This document shows, piece by piece, positions 52,559 through 61,539 of a stretch of DNA of 64,000 bases (position 1 is its first letter; every line of letters starts with the position of its first letter). Made by a program: the position numbers and the translations under genes. The notes under the pieces were generated by a model that saw only the letters and a program-made list of their open reading frames with translations, was not told the origin of the DNA and did not search any database. The stretch spans positions 620,001 to 684,000 of the forward strand of contig NZ_QMEM01000001.1 in assembly GCF_003390915.1 (NCBI RefSeq). The letters are read 5' to 3'. Origin of the DNA: Lewinella sp. IMCC34183 (GTDB lineage: Bacteria > Bacteroidota > Bacteroidia > Chitinophagales > Saprospiraceae).

Positions 52559-54511
52559 TTACTGCATGGCTTCGGCAACCTGATACGGGCCGGGTTCGGT
52601 CTCCCTGACCATGGCCTGCGGACAAAAGCGAATTTCGCAGCACGCACCTTTACGGTTGAAGGTGCGGAAGGAACCGCCGAGCTGCCGCACCATACCGCGC
52701 AACAGGTAGCTGCCGATACCGCCACCCCTCGATTTCAGCTCTCCCTCCGGGAACCCGGGTCCGTTATCGCAGTACTGCAAGACGAATTCTTCCCCCTCGA
52801 CGGACAAGGAAATGCAAATCCGAAGGAGCTCGGCATGACGTAAGCCATACTTGAAACTGTTGGTCAGCAGCTCATTAAGGATGGTGCCCAAGGGAATCGC
52901 GGTTTCGAGACAGAAGTCGCTCTCTGGAATATTCAGTTCGAACGTACAATTGGTATTGGCATAGCTGAGCGAGCAGAAGTGGTCGGTGAGTTTTTCAACG
53001 TACCGGTAGAAGTTTATAGCCCCGACGCGGTCCTCGCGGTAGAGGATTTCGTGGATCGCCGCAATACTGTAGACCCGGCCCGCCGTGGATTCCAGCCCCG
53101 CGCGCAAATTTGGCTCGTCCGTTTCGCCGATTTGCAGATCCAGCAGGCCGATGATGATTTGCAGGTTGTTTTTTACCCGGTGGTGCAATTCGCCCCGCAG
53201 CAGTTGCTGCTCGCGGAGTGCGCCGGCCAGCTCCTCGTTCTTGCCGGCGATCACGTCCCGTTGCGTGGATACGTCACGTTTGGCCCGGTGGAGACGGAAG
53301 TGGCTGAAGGCCATCAGGGCCAGGCTCGTAATCGCCATAAGGATGAACCACAGCATCCAGGTTTCCCGTTTCTGCCGGAACTGCAGCAACTGGGCCTGCT
53401 CCTGTATCCGCTGTTCCTGCTGTTCATCGCGGTAGCGGGCCTCGATCTCACTGACGCGGGACCGGGCCAGATTACTCTGGTGTTCGTTCTCCGCCAGCCG
53501 CGCCCGGTCCAGGTATACGAACGCGGAATCGAGCCGACCCAGCTGCTGAAGGATCTTTGCCCGCTGGAGGTAGGCACTGCCGGCATACTCCACGAGGGTG
53601 CTGCTGTCGCCGCGGGTTCGGTGGAGGATGGCCAGGGCGGCGTCGTTGTGGCGCAGGGCTGCCAGGAGGCTACCCTGGGCCAACTGGAGATTGCACCGGT
53701 TCAAGGAGACGATAATGCTGGTGATCTCGCTGTCGGACTCGCGGTACAGTGCGGCCGCTTGCTCGAGGTGAAGTTGGCTTCTGGCCGGATCGGTAGCTTT
53801 GAAGATAACGCTGAGCAGCAGGTTGGCGGTAGCCTGATGGGCGATCTGCTTGTGATTGGTAGCCTCGTTGAGGGCCAACCGGGCGAAATACTCCGCCTGC
53901 TCCATGGAATCGAAAAAGCGGTGATAGGAAGCAAAGCGGATGGCCAGCAGCGCATTCAGCTCCCACAGGTCGTGCTCCCGGATAAGCTTCTCCGCGGAAG
54001 TCAGGTAGTTTAGGCAGAGCTGGGGTGCATCTTCCTGTTCATAGATCAGTGCCATCAGCAACCTTGCCGAGGCTTCGGTCTGCCATTCCCCCAACGAGCG
54101 CGCTTCCCCGATCACGGACAGCAACTCCGCGGCGGCTTCCGGAAATTGCTCGTTACGCTCCCAGCTGTAGGCCAGCTGCAGTCGCACCCGGAGCCCGAAG
54201 GGTGTATATAGGGCCTGCCGGGCGGACAGCAGTCCGTGGAGTTCCGTGAGCAGTACCCTGGCGCTTTCGTGTAGGGAATTATCGTTCAACTCCTGAGCCC
54301 GCAGGAACACCTCGTATTCCCGGGCGGGTACCCCCTCCGCATACGAGGGAAGCGGCTGCGCGCTCACCCCCGGCGAAGCCAGCAGTACGGAAATCAGCAG
54401 GATGAGAAATCGGTGGTACACAGTTGAACTGGAGTAGAAATAGAAGAACCTGGCTAACGTTACCAAACTGCCATGCACTAAACTAAGCTTTCGATCGGGT
54501 ATGCTACGCAT
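52559..54511 (-). CDS. TPR-containing sensor histidine kinase (HisKA_2 type)
   Basis: A protein of up to 650 residues. After a signal-like segment (VYHRFLILLISVLLASPGVSAQ) comes a periplasmic or cytosolic region of TPR-like helices (about 60-390). One transmembrane helix lies at about 395-415 (WMLWFILMAITSLALMAFSHF). A coiled region leads to the HisKA_2 domain with LLRGELHHRVKNNLQIIIGL, phospho-acceptor histidine near residue 444. The HATPase domain has ETAIPLGTILNELLTNSFKYG (N box), YCDNGPGFPEG (G1) and GGGIGSYLLRGMVRQLGG (G2). The ATG at 54511 lies in a 7-bp hairpin; a GTG at 54421 just before the signal peptide is a strong alternative. It pairs with the LytTR regulator downstream. An attenuator-like structure lies upstream. 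Confidence 0.9.
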   Translation of the reverse strand: MRSIPDRKLSLVHGSLVTLARFFYFYSSSTVYHRFLILLISVLLASPGVSAQPLPSYAEGVPAREYEVFLRAQELNDNSLHESARVLLTELHGLLSARQALYTPFGLRVRLQLAYSWERNEQFPEAAAELLSVIGEARSLGEWQTEASARLLMALIYEQEDAPQLCLNYLTSAEKLIREHDLWELNALLAIRFASYHRFFDSMEQAEYFARLALNEATNHKQIAHQATANLLLSVIFKATDPARSQLHLEQAAALYRESDSEITSIIVSLNRCNLQLAQGSLLAALRHNDAALAILHRTRGDSSTLVEYAGSAYLQRAKILQQLGRLDSAFVYLDRARLAENEHQSNLARSRVSEIEARYRDEQQEQRIQEQAQLLQFRQKRETWMLWFILMAITSLALMAFSHFRLHRAKRDVSTQRDVIAGKNEELAGALREQQLLRGELHHRVKNNLQIIIGLLDLQIGETDEPNLRAGLESTAGRVYSIAAIHEILYREDRVGAINFYRYVEKLTDHFCSLSYANTNCTFELNIPESDFCLETAIPLGTILNELLTNSFKYGLRHAELLRICISLSVEGEEFVLQYCDNGPGFPEGELKSRGGGIGSYLLRGMVRQLGGSFRTFNRKGACCEIRFCPQAMVRETEPGPYQVAEAMQ

Positions 54512-54561
54512 ACCACGTAAGCATTTTGTTGTTTGCGGAAAACAACGGTCGGAAATCAGAC

Positions 54562-54599
54562 AAAAAAATCACCCGGACAAATAACTGTGTCCGGGTGAT
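54562..54599 (-). terminator. Terminator-like hairpin in the leader of the kinase operon
   Basis: On the minus strand a perfect 12-bp stem (ATCACCCGGACA with TGTCCGGGTGAT, 8-nt loop) is followed by seven T residues. No minus-strand gene lies upstream within the window except a possible 13-codon leader frame. The hairpin therefore ends either a small RNA or the leader of the kinase mRNA (attenuation), 50 bp before the kinase start at 54511. Confidence 0.8.
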
Positions 54600-54864
54600 G
54601 ATTCATAACGGGCGTCCAAATTGACTCCGTTTTACGAAAGAGTGTTATATAAGTGTCTCAAAGTAGCCTAGATAAAAAAAGAAAAGCGTGTGCAGTCATA
54701 GTGTAAGGAGAAACTCAAACTCTAAATGTTCTCATGATTCAAAAGTAGGCCGGGTAGGCAGGCGCATGCAAGCCTTTGTTCGCTTATGTGCTGAATAGCA
54801 GGTCAGATGTTACGAACGGTACACCGGCCGCTTCGATCGCCCGCCACCCCGTAGCTTCGCCGCC
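54600..54864. other. AT-rich leader region between kinase operon and fusion gene
   Basis: This stretch has much lower GC than its surroundings, with runs of A and T at 54672-54686. On the minus strand a 13-codon frame (54699-54658, MTAHAFLFLSRLL) ends 59 bp before the terminator hairpin. On the plus side it must contain the promoter of the fusion gene at 54865. No other gene is seen. Confidence 0.4.
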
Positions 54865-57786
54865 ATGACACCCGCCGAAGACCTCCTTTCCGCCCTGCAA
54901 ACGATGGAGTTGCCCCCCGAAGTCGGGCGCCCGCTGTCGCTGGATGAGCTGCCCGGTGAGGTAGACGACAACTACCGCCTTGGGTCGGAAAATGGGGGCA
55001 CTTTTCTCGTCAAGGTCTGCCGCCCCGGCGGCTTCGACCCCACCCCCCTGCTGGACCATTTGGCCGGCAAGCCCATCCGCCTGCACCTTCCCCGCGTGCT
55101 GCTCGTGCGGGACGGTTTCCCTACGCCATCGGGCCCCGGAGTACTCCGTATCCACAGCTGGGTCCCCGGCCGGCCGGTGGCCGACCTTCACCCACGGACC
55201 CCGGCATTGCGCCGTTCGTGGGGGCGGGCGTGCGGCTTGCTGTCGCGGCACCTTTCCGACCTCGACCTGCCAGCTGCCCGCCGCGCCTACAAATGGGATC
55301 CGCTGCAGGCGGGTGCCGCACGCCCCCTGCTGGAGTACCTCGGGGAAGATGAGCGGGAGCTTGCCGCCCGCTTTCTTGACCGGCTGGAAGAACTGTCGTG
55401 CGCAACGCTCCCCCGGCAGGTCAACTACAACGACGCCCACGAGAGTAACCTGCTCACGGAAGAAGGCCGGGTGACCGGGGTCATCGATTTCGGCGATGCC
55501 GTAGTCACGGCTACGGTGTGCGAGGTGGCCATCGCCTGCGCCTACGCGGGCATGGGAACCGCCGACCCCCTGGGGGCCATGCGCGAGGTGGTCGCCGGCT
55601 ACTGCGAAATCCGGCCGCTGCTCCCCGCAGAGGCCGACGCGCTCTGCACCCTCATCGGGGCACGACTGGTCCTGACCGTCACCGCGGCGGCCGAAAACCG
55701 CCAGCGCCACCCCGAAAATGCCTACCTCACCGTATCCGAAACCACGGCCTGGACCCTGCTCCGTTACCTGCGCTCCGTAGCACCGGCCTTCGCTACGGCG
55801 GCCCTGCGCGACGCGGCGGGCCTGCCGGCGCATCCGCTACGGGAAACCTACCTGGAGTGGGCCGCCACGGCACAACCGTTTCCGGTCATGGACGTGTCGG
55901 GGAGGCTGATCCCCCTGGACCTGAGCGTCGGCAGCCCCGTTCTCGGCCTGAACCGGAACTTCGAGGAGCTGCCCCGCTTCGTCCGGCGGCTGCGCCGCCA
56001 CCTGGAAGACAAAGGCGCGGACATCGGAGTAGGCGGCTACGGCGAGGTGCGGCCGGTCTATACCACCGATGATTTTCAGAGCGAGGGCAATGCGGGGCCC
56101 CGCTGGCGCAGCGTTCACCTCGGACTGGATTTCTGGACACGGCGGGCCGGGGACACGGTGTTTGCCCCCCTCGACGGGCGGGTGTACGTCAGTGGCGTCG
56201 ACCCCACCACCGGGGGATACGGGGCCGTCATAATTCTGGAGCATACTCCCCGACCGGACCTATGCTTCTATACCTTATACGGACACCTCTCCGCGGACTC
56301 GATTGCCGACGCGCCGGCGGGGACGCAGGTGCAGGGGGGACAGGCCATCGCCACGCTGGGGGGTACCGAAGAGAATGGCGGCTGGCCTCCCCACCTGCAT
56401 TTTCAGGTCATGCTGGACCTACTGGATAATTGGGCCGACTTCCCGGGGGTAGCCTACCCCGAGGAACGGGATATCTGGCTGGGCATCTGTCCGGATCCGC
56501 GCACCTTACTCCCGCACCACGTGCCCCGTGAAATCCCCGCCCCGCCCGCGAACGACGAGCTCCTCGATCAACGAAAGCGCGTCCTGGGCTACGGCCTCAG
56601 TGTCTCCTACGCCAGCCCCCTGCAGGTGCTGCGGGGCGCGGGGCAGTACCTCTACGATGCTACCGGCCGCCGGTACCTCGATACCGTGAACAACGTGGCG
56701 CACGTCGGTCACGAACACCCCCGGGTAGTAGAGGCCATCTCCCGGCAGTCGGCCGTGCTCAACACCAACAGCCGGTACCTCCACCCGGGCGTCCTGCAAC
56801 TGGCTGCCGAGCTCACCGGGTTGTTGCCCGAGCCACTGTCGGTCGTACACTTCGTCAATTCCGGCAGCGAAGCGAACGAGCTGGCTTTGCGGATGGCCGA
56901 GGCGGTTACCGGCAACCGGCAAGTCCTCGCCCTGGAAATGGGCTACCACGGCAACACGAGTCGCACGGTGGACGTAAGCAGCTACAAGTTTGACCGCCGC
57001 GGCGGCGGCGGCCGGCCGGCGGAGACGGACTTACTACCGTTGCCGGACACGCTGCGCGGGCTACACCTGCATCCTCCCCTCCCCGACCGGGGCGCGGTTG
57101 CGTTTATTGCCGAGTCGATCGTAAGCTGCGGGGGACAACTGATGCTTCCCGCCGGCTATTTGCGGCGGGTGTACGATCACGTTCGGGGAGCGGGGGGAGT
57201 CACCATTGCCGACGAGGTCCAGACCGGCCTCGGGCGCGTAGGCAGCCGCGCCTGGGCGTTCGAATTGCAGGGGGTGATCCCCGATATCGTGACCGTAGGA
57301 AAACCCTTCGGCAACGGCCACCCGCTGGCCGCGGTGGTGTGTACGCCCGCCGTTGCGGAGGCCTTCGCCAACGGCATGGAATACTTCAACACCTTCGGCG
57401 GCAACCCGGTGAGCGCGGCGGCCGGACTGGCCGTGCTGGGAGTGCTCCGGGACGAGGATCTGCAGGCGCGCGCCCATGCAACGGGCACTTACCTGACCGG
57501 CTTGCTGAACCAGCTCCGGGACGAAGAGCCGCTGATAGCCGACGTACGGGGCGCAGGGCTGTTCCTGGGCTTTGAGCTGGCCGGTACCGACCTTGCACCC
57601 GCGACTGCGCCCGCCGCATACCTCAAAAACCGGATGCGGGAACTCGGCATCCTGATGAGCACCGACGGCCCCCACGAGAACGTACTGAAGATCAAGCCGC
57701 CCTTGTGCTTCGGCCGGCGGGATGCCGACCGGCTGGCAGAGAGCCTCCGGCGCGTGTTCCGCGAGGACGGAATGCGCCGCTACTAA
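54865..57786 (+). CDS. Triple fusion: APH-type kinase, M23 peptidase fold, class III aminotransferase
   Basis: A 973-residue protein with three enzymatic folds. The kinase domain (about residues 1-340) has [10 protein letters not shown] (Brenner motif, catalytic D near 187) and VTGVIDFGD. The M23 metallopeptidase fold (about 410-530) shows H418 and D422 in HLGLDFW and H510/H512 in HLHF, plus YTLYGHLS, so the zinc site looks complete. The class III aminotransferase domain (about 560-973) has [28 protein letters not shown] and PLP lysine K813 in VGKPFGNG. Similar APH plus AGXT2L-type fusions helped identify hydroxylysine kinase and the phospho-lyases acting on phosphohydroxylysine and phosphoethanolamine. 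A kinase-lyase pair on an amino alcohol is thus likely; the peptidase role is unclear. The stop overlaps the convergent DUF2254 gene by 4 bp. Confidence 0.9.
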   Translation: MTPAEDLLSALQTMELPPEVGRPLSLDELPGEVDDNYRLGSENGGTFLVKVCRPGGFDPTPLLDHLAGKPIRLHLPRVLLVRDGFPTPSGPGVLRIHSWVPGRPVADLHPRTPALRRSWGRACGLLSRHLSDLDLPAARRAYKWDPLQAGAARPLLEYLGEDERELAARFLDRLEELSCATLPRQVNYNDAHESNLLTEEGRVTGVIDFGDAVVTATVCEVAIACAYAGMGTADPLGAMREVVAGYCEIRPLLPAEADALCTLIGARLVLTVTAAAENRQRHPENAYLTVSETTAWTLLRYLRSVAPAFATAALRDAAGLPAHPLRETYLEWAATAQPFPVMDVSGRLIPLDLSVGSPVLGLNRNFEELPRFVRRLRRHLEDKGADIGVGGYGEVRPVYTTDDFQSEGNAGPRWRSVHLGLDFWTRRAGDTVFAPLDGRVYVSGVDPTTGGYGAVIILEHTPRPDLCFYTLYGHLSADSIADAPAGTQVQGGQAIATLGGTEENGGWPPHLHFQVMLDLLDNWADFPGVAYPEERDIWLGICPDPRTLLPHHVPREIPAPPANDELLDQRKRVLGYGLSVSYASPLQVLRGAGQYLYDATGRRYLDTVNNVAHVGHEHPRVVEAISRQSAVLNTNSRYLHPGVLQLAAELTGLLPEPLSVVHFVNSGSEANELALRMAEAVTGNRQVLALEMGYHGNTSRTVDVSSYKFDRRGGGGRPAETDLLPLPDTLRGLHLHPPLPDRGAVAFIAESIVSCGGQLMLPAGYLRRVYDHVRGAGGVTIADEVQTGLGRVGSRAWAFELQGVIPDIVTVGKPFGNGHPLAAVVCTPAVAEAFANGMEYFNTFGGNPVSAAAGLAVLGVLRDEDLQARAHATGTYLTGLLNQLRDEEPLIADVRGAGLFLGFELAGTDLAPATAPAAYLKNRMRELGILMSTDGPHENVLKIKPPLCFGRRDADRLAESLRRVFREDGMRRY

Positions 57787-58988
57787 TCGGGCTTATTGGC
57801 CAGCAGGGCAAGCTCGCGCCGGGCCGCGGCCGCGTCTTCGGGCCGGTCGGCCCGCTTGCAGGCCTCTTCCACGCCCGAGAGGTTCTTGCGCAGTACGTCG
57901 ACGCCCCACGGATCGGAATCGAGGTAGCACCGGAGTTGCCGGAAGCAGCTTTCCAGGAGGTCCGCGTAGGTCCAGTCGTTAAGAAGCAGTCTACCCTCCC
58001 CCGCGGTATCCTCCGCGGCATTATGGACGGGAACGTCGGTCAGTACCCGGAACAGCTGCCCCAGGTAATTGACCGCCGTCATGGCCGTAGCCGGATCGTT
58101 GATGGCAGGGCTGGCGGCCTTGATGCTTACTTCCACGAGATGACGAAAGCCGGTGGCGTAGCTATCCACGGGTTCGTTGGCGCTAATCTTGAAGTAATCC
58201 GCTGGCTCGTCGGCTTTGTCGGGCGATCCGCCCGACCAGCCAACCACCGGATCACCGACGAATACAAAGGAACCGGGACGCGCCAGCAGGTGGAGGGGAG
58301 CACCGATGCGGGTACTGAGCTTGCACAGCCCGTCGATATCGACCTCATCCAGGTACCCGCAGGTATCGGCCCGGAAGTATTGGTCGTGGTCGGGAGCAAC
58401 CTCCACTAGCACGAGTCTCGCTCCACCACCGGTAATCTCGTGCAGGCGCCGGAGGGTATGTTCGAAGGATTTCCGCAGCAGCACGTTGACGTGGATACTG
58501 CGGGACACGCGGTGAATGAAGTAGATAAAGAGCACCAGGCTGACCACCGCGAAGAAACCGGCCGATGCAGCGGCAAGCACGGGGGGGCGCGCGGCGTCGG
58601 GCGGATCGGCCACCCCGAGGAGCAGGATAACACTGTGGGCGATGGTACCCGCGCCAACCCCCAGGATCTCCTGGTGGTAGCGCTCGGCAAGGATCAGCGG
58701 CAGCAAGCGGGGGGAATAGGAGCTGATGGACCGGTCAATCACGTTCATCACCATGGTATAGGCGAAGATGGTGAGGGTGAACACCCCGGTGACGACCGCC
58801 GCCAGGATAGTCCGGATGGTGTCGAGATCCTGAATGTTGAACCCTTCCAGCCAGCGGGGTAACCGCTGCGCGTCATCGGTGGTAGCCAGCTGCACGAAGG
58901 CCACCACCACGAAGGCGAAAAAGATGAGGGCCGGCAGACTGGCGATCGAACGTAGCAGGTCGCGGCCACGGAAGAAGAAGCGGCGCAC
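57783..58988 (-). CDS. DUF2254 membrane protein
   Basis: A 401-residue inner-membrane protein of the DUF2254 family. Four hydrophobic segments lie in the N-terminal half at about 14-36, 60-82, 105-125 and 138-160 (LIFFAFVVVAFVQL, AAVVTGVFTLTIFAYTMVMN, GTIAHSVILLLGV and ASAGFFAVVSLVLFIYFIHR). A soluble C-terminal half follows with the conserved SPAINDPATAMTAVNYLGQL motif. The family's function is not established. The start is a GTG at 58988, 6 bp after the rhodopsin stop, so the two genes are in one operon. The stop overlaps that of the convergent fusion gene. The close coupling to the rhodopsin suggests an ion- or light-related role, but that is an inference. Confidence 0.88.
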   Translation of the reverse strand: MRRFFFRGRDLLRSIASLPALIFFAFVVVAFVQLATTDDAQRLPRWLEGFNIQDLDTIRTILAAVVTGVFTLTIFAYTMVMNVIDRSISSYSPRLLPLILAERYHQEILGVGAGTIAHSVILLLGVADPPDAARPPVLAAASAGFFAVVSLVLFIYFIHRVSRSIHVNVLLRKSFEHTLRRLHEITGGGARLVLVEVAPDHDQYFRADTCGYLDEVDIDGLCKLSTRIGAPLHLLARPGSFVFVGDPVVGWSGGSPDKADEPADYFKISANEPVDSYATGFRHLVEVSIKAASPAINDPATAMTAVNYLGQLFRVLTDVPVHNAAEDTAGEGRLLLNDWTYADLLESCFRQLRCYLDSDPWGVDVLRKNLSGVEEACKRADRPEDAAAARRELALLANKPD

Positions 58989-58994
58989 GGTAAC

Positions 58995-59822
58995 TTAACT
59001 GGCGACGATGCCCTTCTGCGGGGCGAGGTCGGTGACCTGCATGGCCGGCTCGAACCCCTCGGCGGCGCTGCGCTGCAGGGCGATGTAGGTGATCATCAGG
59101 CCGTAGATAACCTTGGAGCTGACGTCAGCCACCGTAAAAAAGGCCTGCCGGAGTACGACGCCGCCCGCGCTGGGTGCGAAGTAGGGGACCGCGTAAGCCA
59201 GGGGATAGAGCGTCCAGGCAAACATCATGAGCCAGAACACCTTGCGCATGGCACTCGCGGCCGGGGCGGGCATTTCGTGGAGACCGCGGAAGATGCGGGT
59301 ACCGACGATCCAGTTCATCCCGATAAAGAAGACCGTAGAGATAGCCCCCCACAGGGTGAGGCTGGCCAGATCGGTGGTTTCGTAGAGCTGACCGATGTAT
59401 CCGGTAACGATCATGCCCCAGGCCAGCAGCACGAGCAGCGCTGCGTCGCGAAAGAGCCGTTCGCCACGAATGTTAAGGACGAGCAGCAACTGGGTGAGCA
59501 GACACGGAATGGTCACCATCCAGTTGACGTAGCGGAAGCCGTTGCTAAAAGTTGCCTCCCCCGGCTCGTAAGTACCGGATGCCCCGTTGTAGGAAAAAGC
59601 GGTTTCCCAGAGCCCCGACTGGCCGTAAAGGATCGAACCGGCCGACACCATAACGATACAGCTCAAGGCGGTAGCGGTGCGGTAACGGGGCGCGATGAAG
59701 CGCGACGTCAGGAAGAAGAAAACCAGTGCCGCGAAGTGTGCGCCCACCCCCATACTGAGCAGGTGGTCGATGGCTTCGTACTGCGTGGGGGTGTAGCTGT
59801 AGAGACTCTCTATGTTGGTCAT
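58995..59822 (-). CDS. Microbial rhodopsin with NTQ motif, predicted light-driven chloride pump
   Basis: A 275-residue seven-helix retinal protein of the bacterial type. Helix C reads RYVNWMVTIPCLLTQ. Aligned to bacteriorhodopsin residues 82-96, this places N100 at D85, T104 at T89 and Q111 at D96. The NTQ set is that of bacterial inward chloride pumps such as the Nonlabens marinus type; NDQ would be a sodium pump and DTE or DTD a proton pump. Helix G carries D233 and the retinal Schiff-base lysine K237 (TVADVSSKVIYG). R97 matches R82. The ATG at 59822 begins MTNIESLYSY, with about 20 residues before helix A. It is the first gene of an operon with DUF2254. No blh, crt or other retinal-synthesis gene is in the window. 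A dyad at 59919-59954 lies upstream. Confidence 0.93.
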   Translation of the reverse strand: MTNIESLYSYTPTQYEAIDHLLSMGVGAHFAALVFFFLTSRFIAPRYRTATALSCIVMVSAGSILYGQSGLWETAFSYNGASGTYEPGEATFSNGFRYVNWMVTIPCLLTQLLLVLNIRGERLFRDAALLVLLAWGMIVTGYIGQLYETTDLASLTLWGAISTVFFIGMNWIVGTRIFRGLHEMPAPAASAMRKVFWLMMFAWTLYPLAYAVPYFAPSAGGVVLRQAFFTVADVSSKVIYGLMITYIALQRSAAEGFEPAMQVTDLAPQKGIVAS

Positions 59823-60225
59823 GTATGTGTGTTCAAATTCTACGCCTAACTGACGGATCGGGACTTTTGTTGAAGAATTTTTTCCACCGGCGTCAATAAT
59901 TCAAACAATTCGCCAATCCGGTCACCAACATTTAATGTACTGACAACGTGACCGATCCGGGGGATTAGCGACGCAAGGAGACGGACAACCGGAGCGGGTA
60001 ACGATTTGAACAATCATGCAAAACCCGCCGTACAGTAGAGCAACTCGATTTGGCAGCTACTATACGCCGTATAGAAATCTACCGTTCTTTATTTATACGT
60101 ATAGTTACTGTAGTTTCACGTACCCACACACATCTGCGCAGCCGCTTTTATGGGCCTTGCCCGCTGCGTTTTACCTGCCCCCCCTACATACAGTGAGAAC
60201 CTCCCCTTCCGCACATCGACGGTGC
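59823..60225. other. Divergent regulatory region between rhodopsin and polysaccharide genes
   Basis: These 403 bp have low GC, especially 60030-60120, which is rich in TATAC/GTATA steps. They must hold the promoters of the rhodopsin operon (minus) and the glycosidase lipoprotein (plus). The plus frame is open from 60016 but reads as low-complexity Y/T/F-rich sequence and is not taken as protein. No RNA gene is recognised. Confidence 0.5.
59919..59954. promoter_or_regulatory. Nested dyad, candidate operator upstream of the rhodopsin gene
   Basis: Outer 7-bp arms CGGTCAC (59919-59925) and GTGACCG (59948-59954) enclose an inner 11-bp palindrome ACATTTAATGT (59928-59938). It lies about 97-132 bp upstream of the rhodopsin ATG, a suitable position for a regulator site. 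No family is assigned. Confidence 0.45.
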
Positions 60226-61539
60226 ATGTCCACACTTGGTCCGTTCCTCGCGGGACTGGCCATCCTTGCGACCCTGCTGGCCTGTGGAACTTCCGGGACC
60301 GATAGTGTCACCACCGGGCGCGTGCACCTGGCCTTCACGGATACTACCGGCTACACCCTCGTGCGCGACGGACGGGCGTTTACCGTGCGTGGTGTTGCCG
60401 GGACCGGCCACCTGGATCTACTTAAGGAATACGGCGGCAACACCATACGGGCGTACCACCCGGACAGCCTGGCGAACCTACTCGACAAGGCGGATCGCCT
60501 GGGGCTGGCCGTAATCGCCGACTTGCCCCTTCCCCGGTTCAGGGGCGAGAGTCGGGGGGCGTCGGCAGAGATGCGGGCGCTTCAGGATTCCTTGGTCGGG
60601 GTAGTCGAACGCTTCCGTAACCACCCCGCCCTGCTCTGCTGGATGGTCGGTAACGAACTGTTCGAGAGTGGGTTTGACGTGGACTACCTGCGCGCCTATA
60701 CCGATGTGGTAGCGGCCGTGCGACTTGCCGACCCCGATCACCCCGTAAGCACCACGCTGGTTCCACACCAGTTCGTGGGGATACAACTAAGCCGGCGGTC
60801 CATCGGGGTTGACTTTTTGTCCTTCAATGTATTCGGCAATTTCAAGACGTTGGAGGATCTGATGTTTTGGTCCTACCCCGTGTGGCGGGGCCCTTACCTG
60901 ATCTCGGAATGGAGCTACAACGGACCGTGGGAATCCCAGACGACCACCTGGCGCGCGCCCCTGGAACCGCCTGGCCCCACCAAGACCGACCACCTCCGCG
61001 GCCGCTACGAGCGGCGGGTGACCGCCTCCGCGGACCACACCCGCGTACTGGGCAGCCTCGCCTTTTACTGGGGCAACAAGTACGAGCGTACGCCCACCTG
61101 GTTCAGTATGTTCTCCGAGACGGGCGAAGTCAGCGAAATGGCCTTTGAACTCGGAAATCTCTGGCGGGACCGCACTACCCCCTTCCCCGGCCCCCGGGTA
61201 AACTACCTTCTGCTGGGGGGGCAGGGCAGTAACGATGAAATTCTGCTGCCCGCCGGACGGACCATGACCGCCACGGTTGATTACCGCACCCCGCCCGACA
61301 GCAGCTATTCCGCGACCTGGGAGGTGCGCGGCGAAGACTGGCTGGCCGCCGGGGAAAAGGGACGGGGTCCCGAGCCACTGCCCGGCCTCTTCTTGGAAAC
61401 GGGCAGTACAGCGGCTACTTTTCTCACTCCACGCCAACCGGGCCCGTACCGCCTGTACTGCTACATCTCCGATGGCCGGGGCTACTATTCTACCGCCAAC
61501 GTACCTTTTTACGTCTTAAGCTCCGATCGTGCTAAATGA
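60226..61539 (+). CDS. Lipoprotein glycosidase with TIM-barrel (GH2/GH5-like)
   Basis: A 437-residue predicted lipoprotein. The signal peptide ends LLAC with the lipidated cysteine at residue 20. The barrel begins with FTVRGVAGTGHLDLLKEYGG and NTIRAYHPDS, typical of clan GH-A enzymes. The acid/base glutamate is in MVGNELFESG and the nucleophile glutamate in YLISEWSYNGPW, so both catalytic residues are present. A C-terminal Ig-like domain (about 345-437) follows. The family is close to GH2-type barrels without the usual N-terminal sugar-binding domains; substrate unknown. The ATG at 60226 is chosen from the lipoprotein signal. Its stop overlaps the GTG start of the GT2-GH26 gene by 11 bp, so the two probably act together on one polysaccharide. 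Confidence 0.85.
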   Translation: MSTLGPFLAGLAILATLLACGTSGTDSVTTGRVHLAFTDTTGYTLVRDGRAFTVRGVAGTGHLDLLKEYGGNTIRAYHPDSLANLLDKADRLGLAVIADLPLPRFRGESRGASAEMRALQDSLVGVVERFRNHPALLCWMVGNELFESGFDVDYLRAYTDVVAAVRLADPDHPVSTTLVPHQFVGIQLSRRSIGVDFLSFNVFGNFKTLEDLMFWSYPVWRGPYLISEWSYNGPWESQTTTWRAPLEPPGPTKTDHLRGRYERRVTASADHTRVLGSLAFYWGNKYERTPTWFSMFSETGEVSEMAFELGNLWRDRTTPFPGPRVNYLLLGGQGSNDEILLPAGRTMTATVDYRTPPDSSYSATWEVRGEDWLAAGEKGRGPEPLPGLFLETGSTAATFLTPRQPGPYRLYCYISDGRGYYSTANVPFYVLSSDRAK

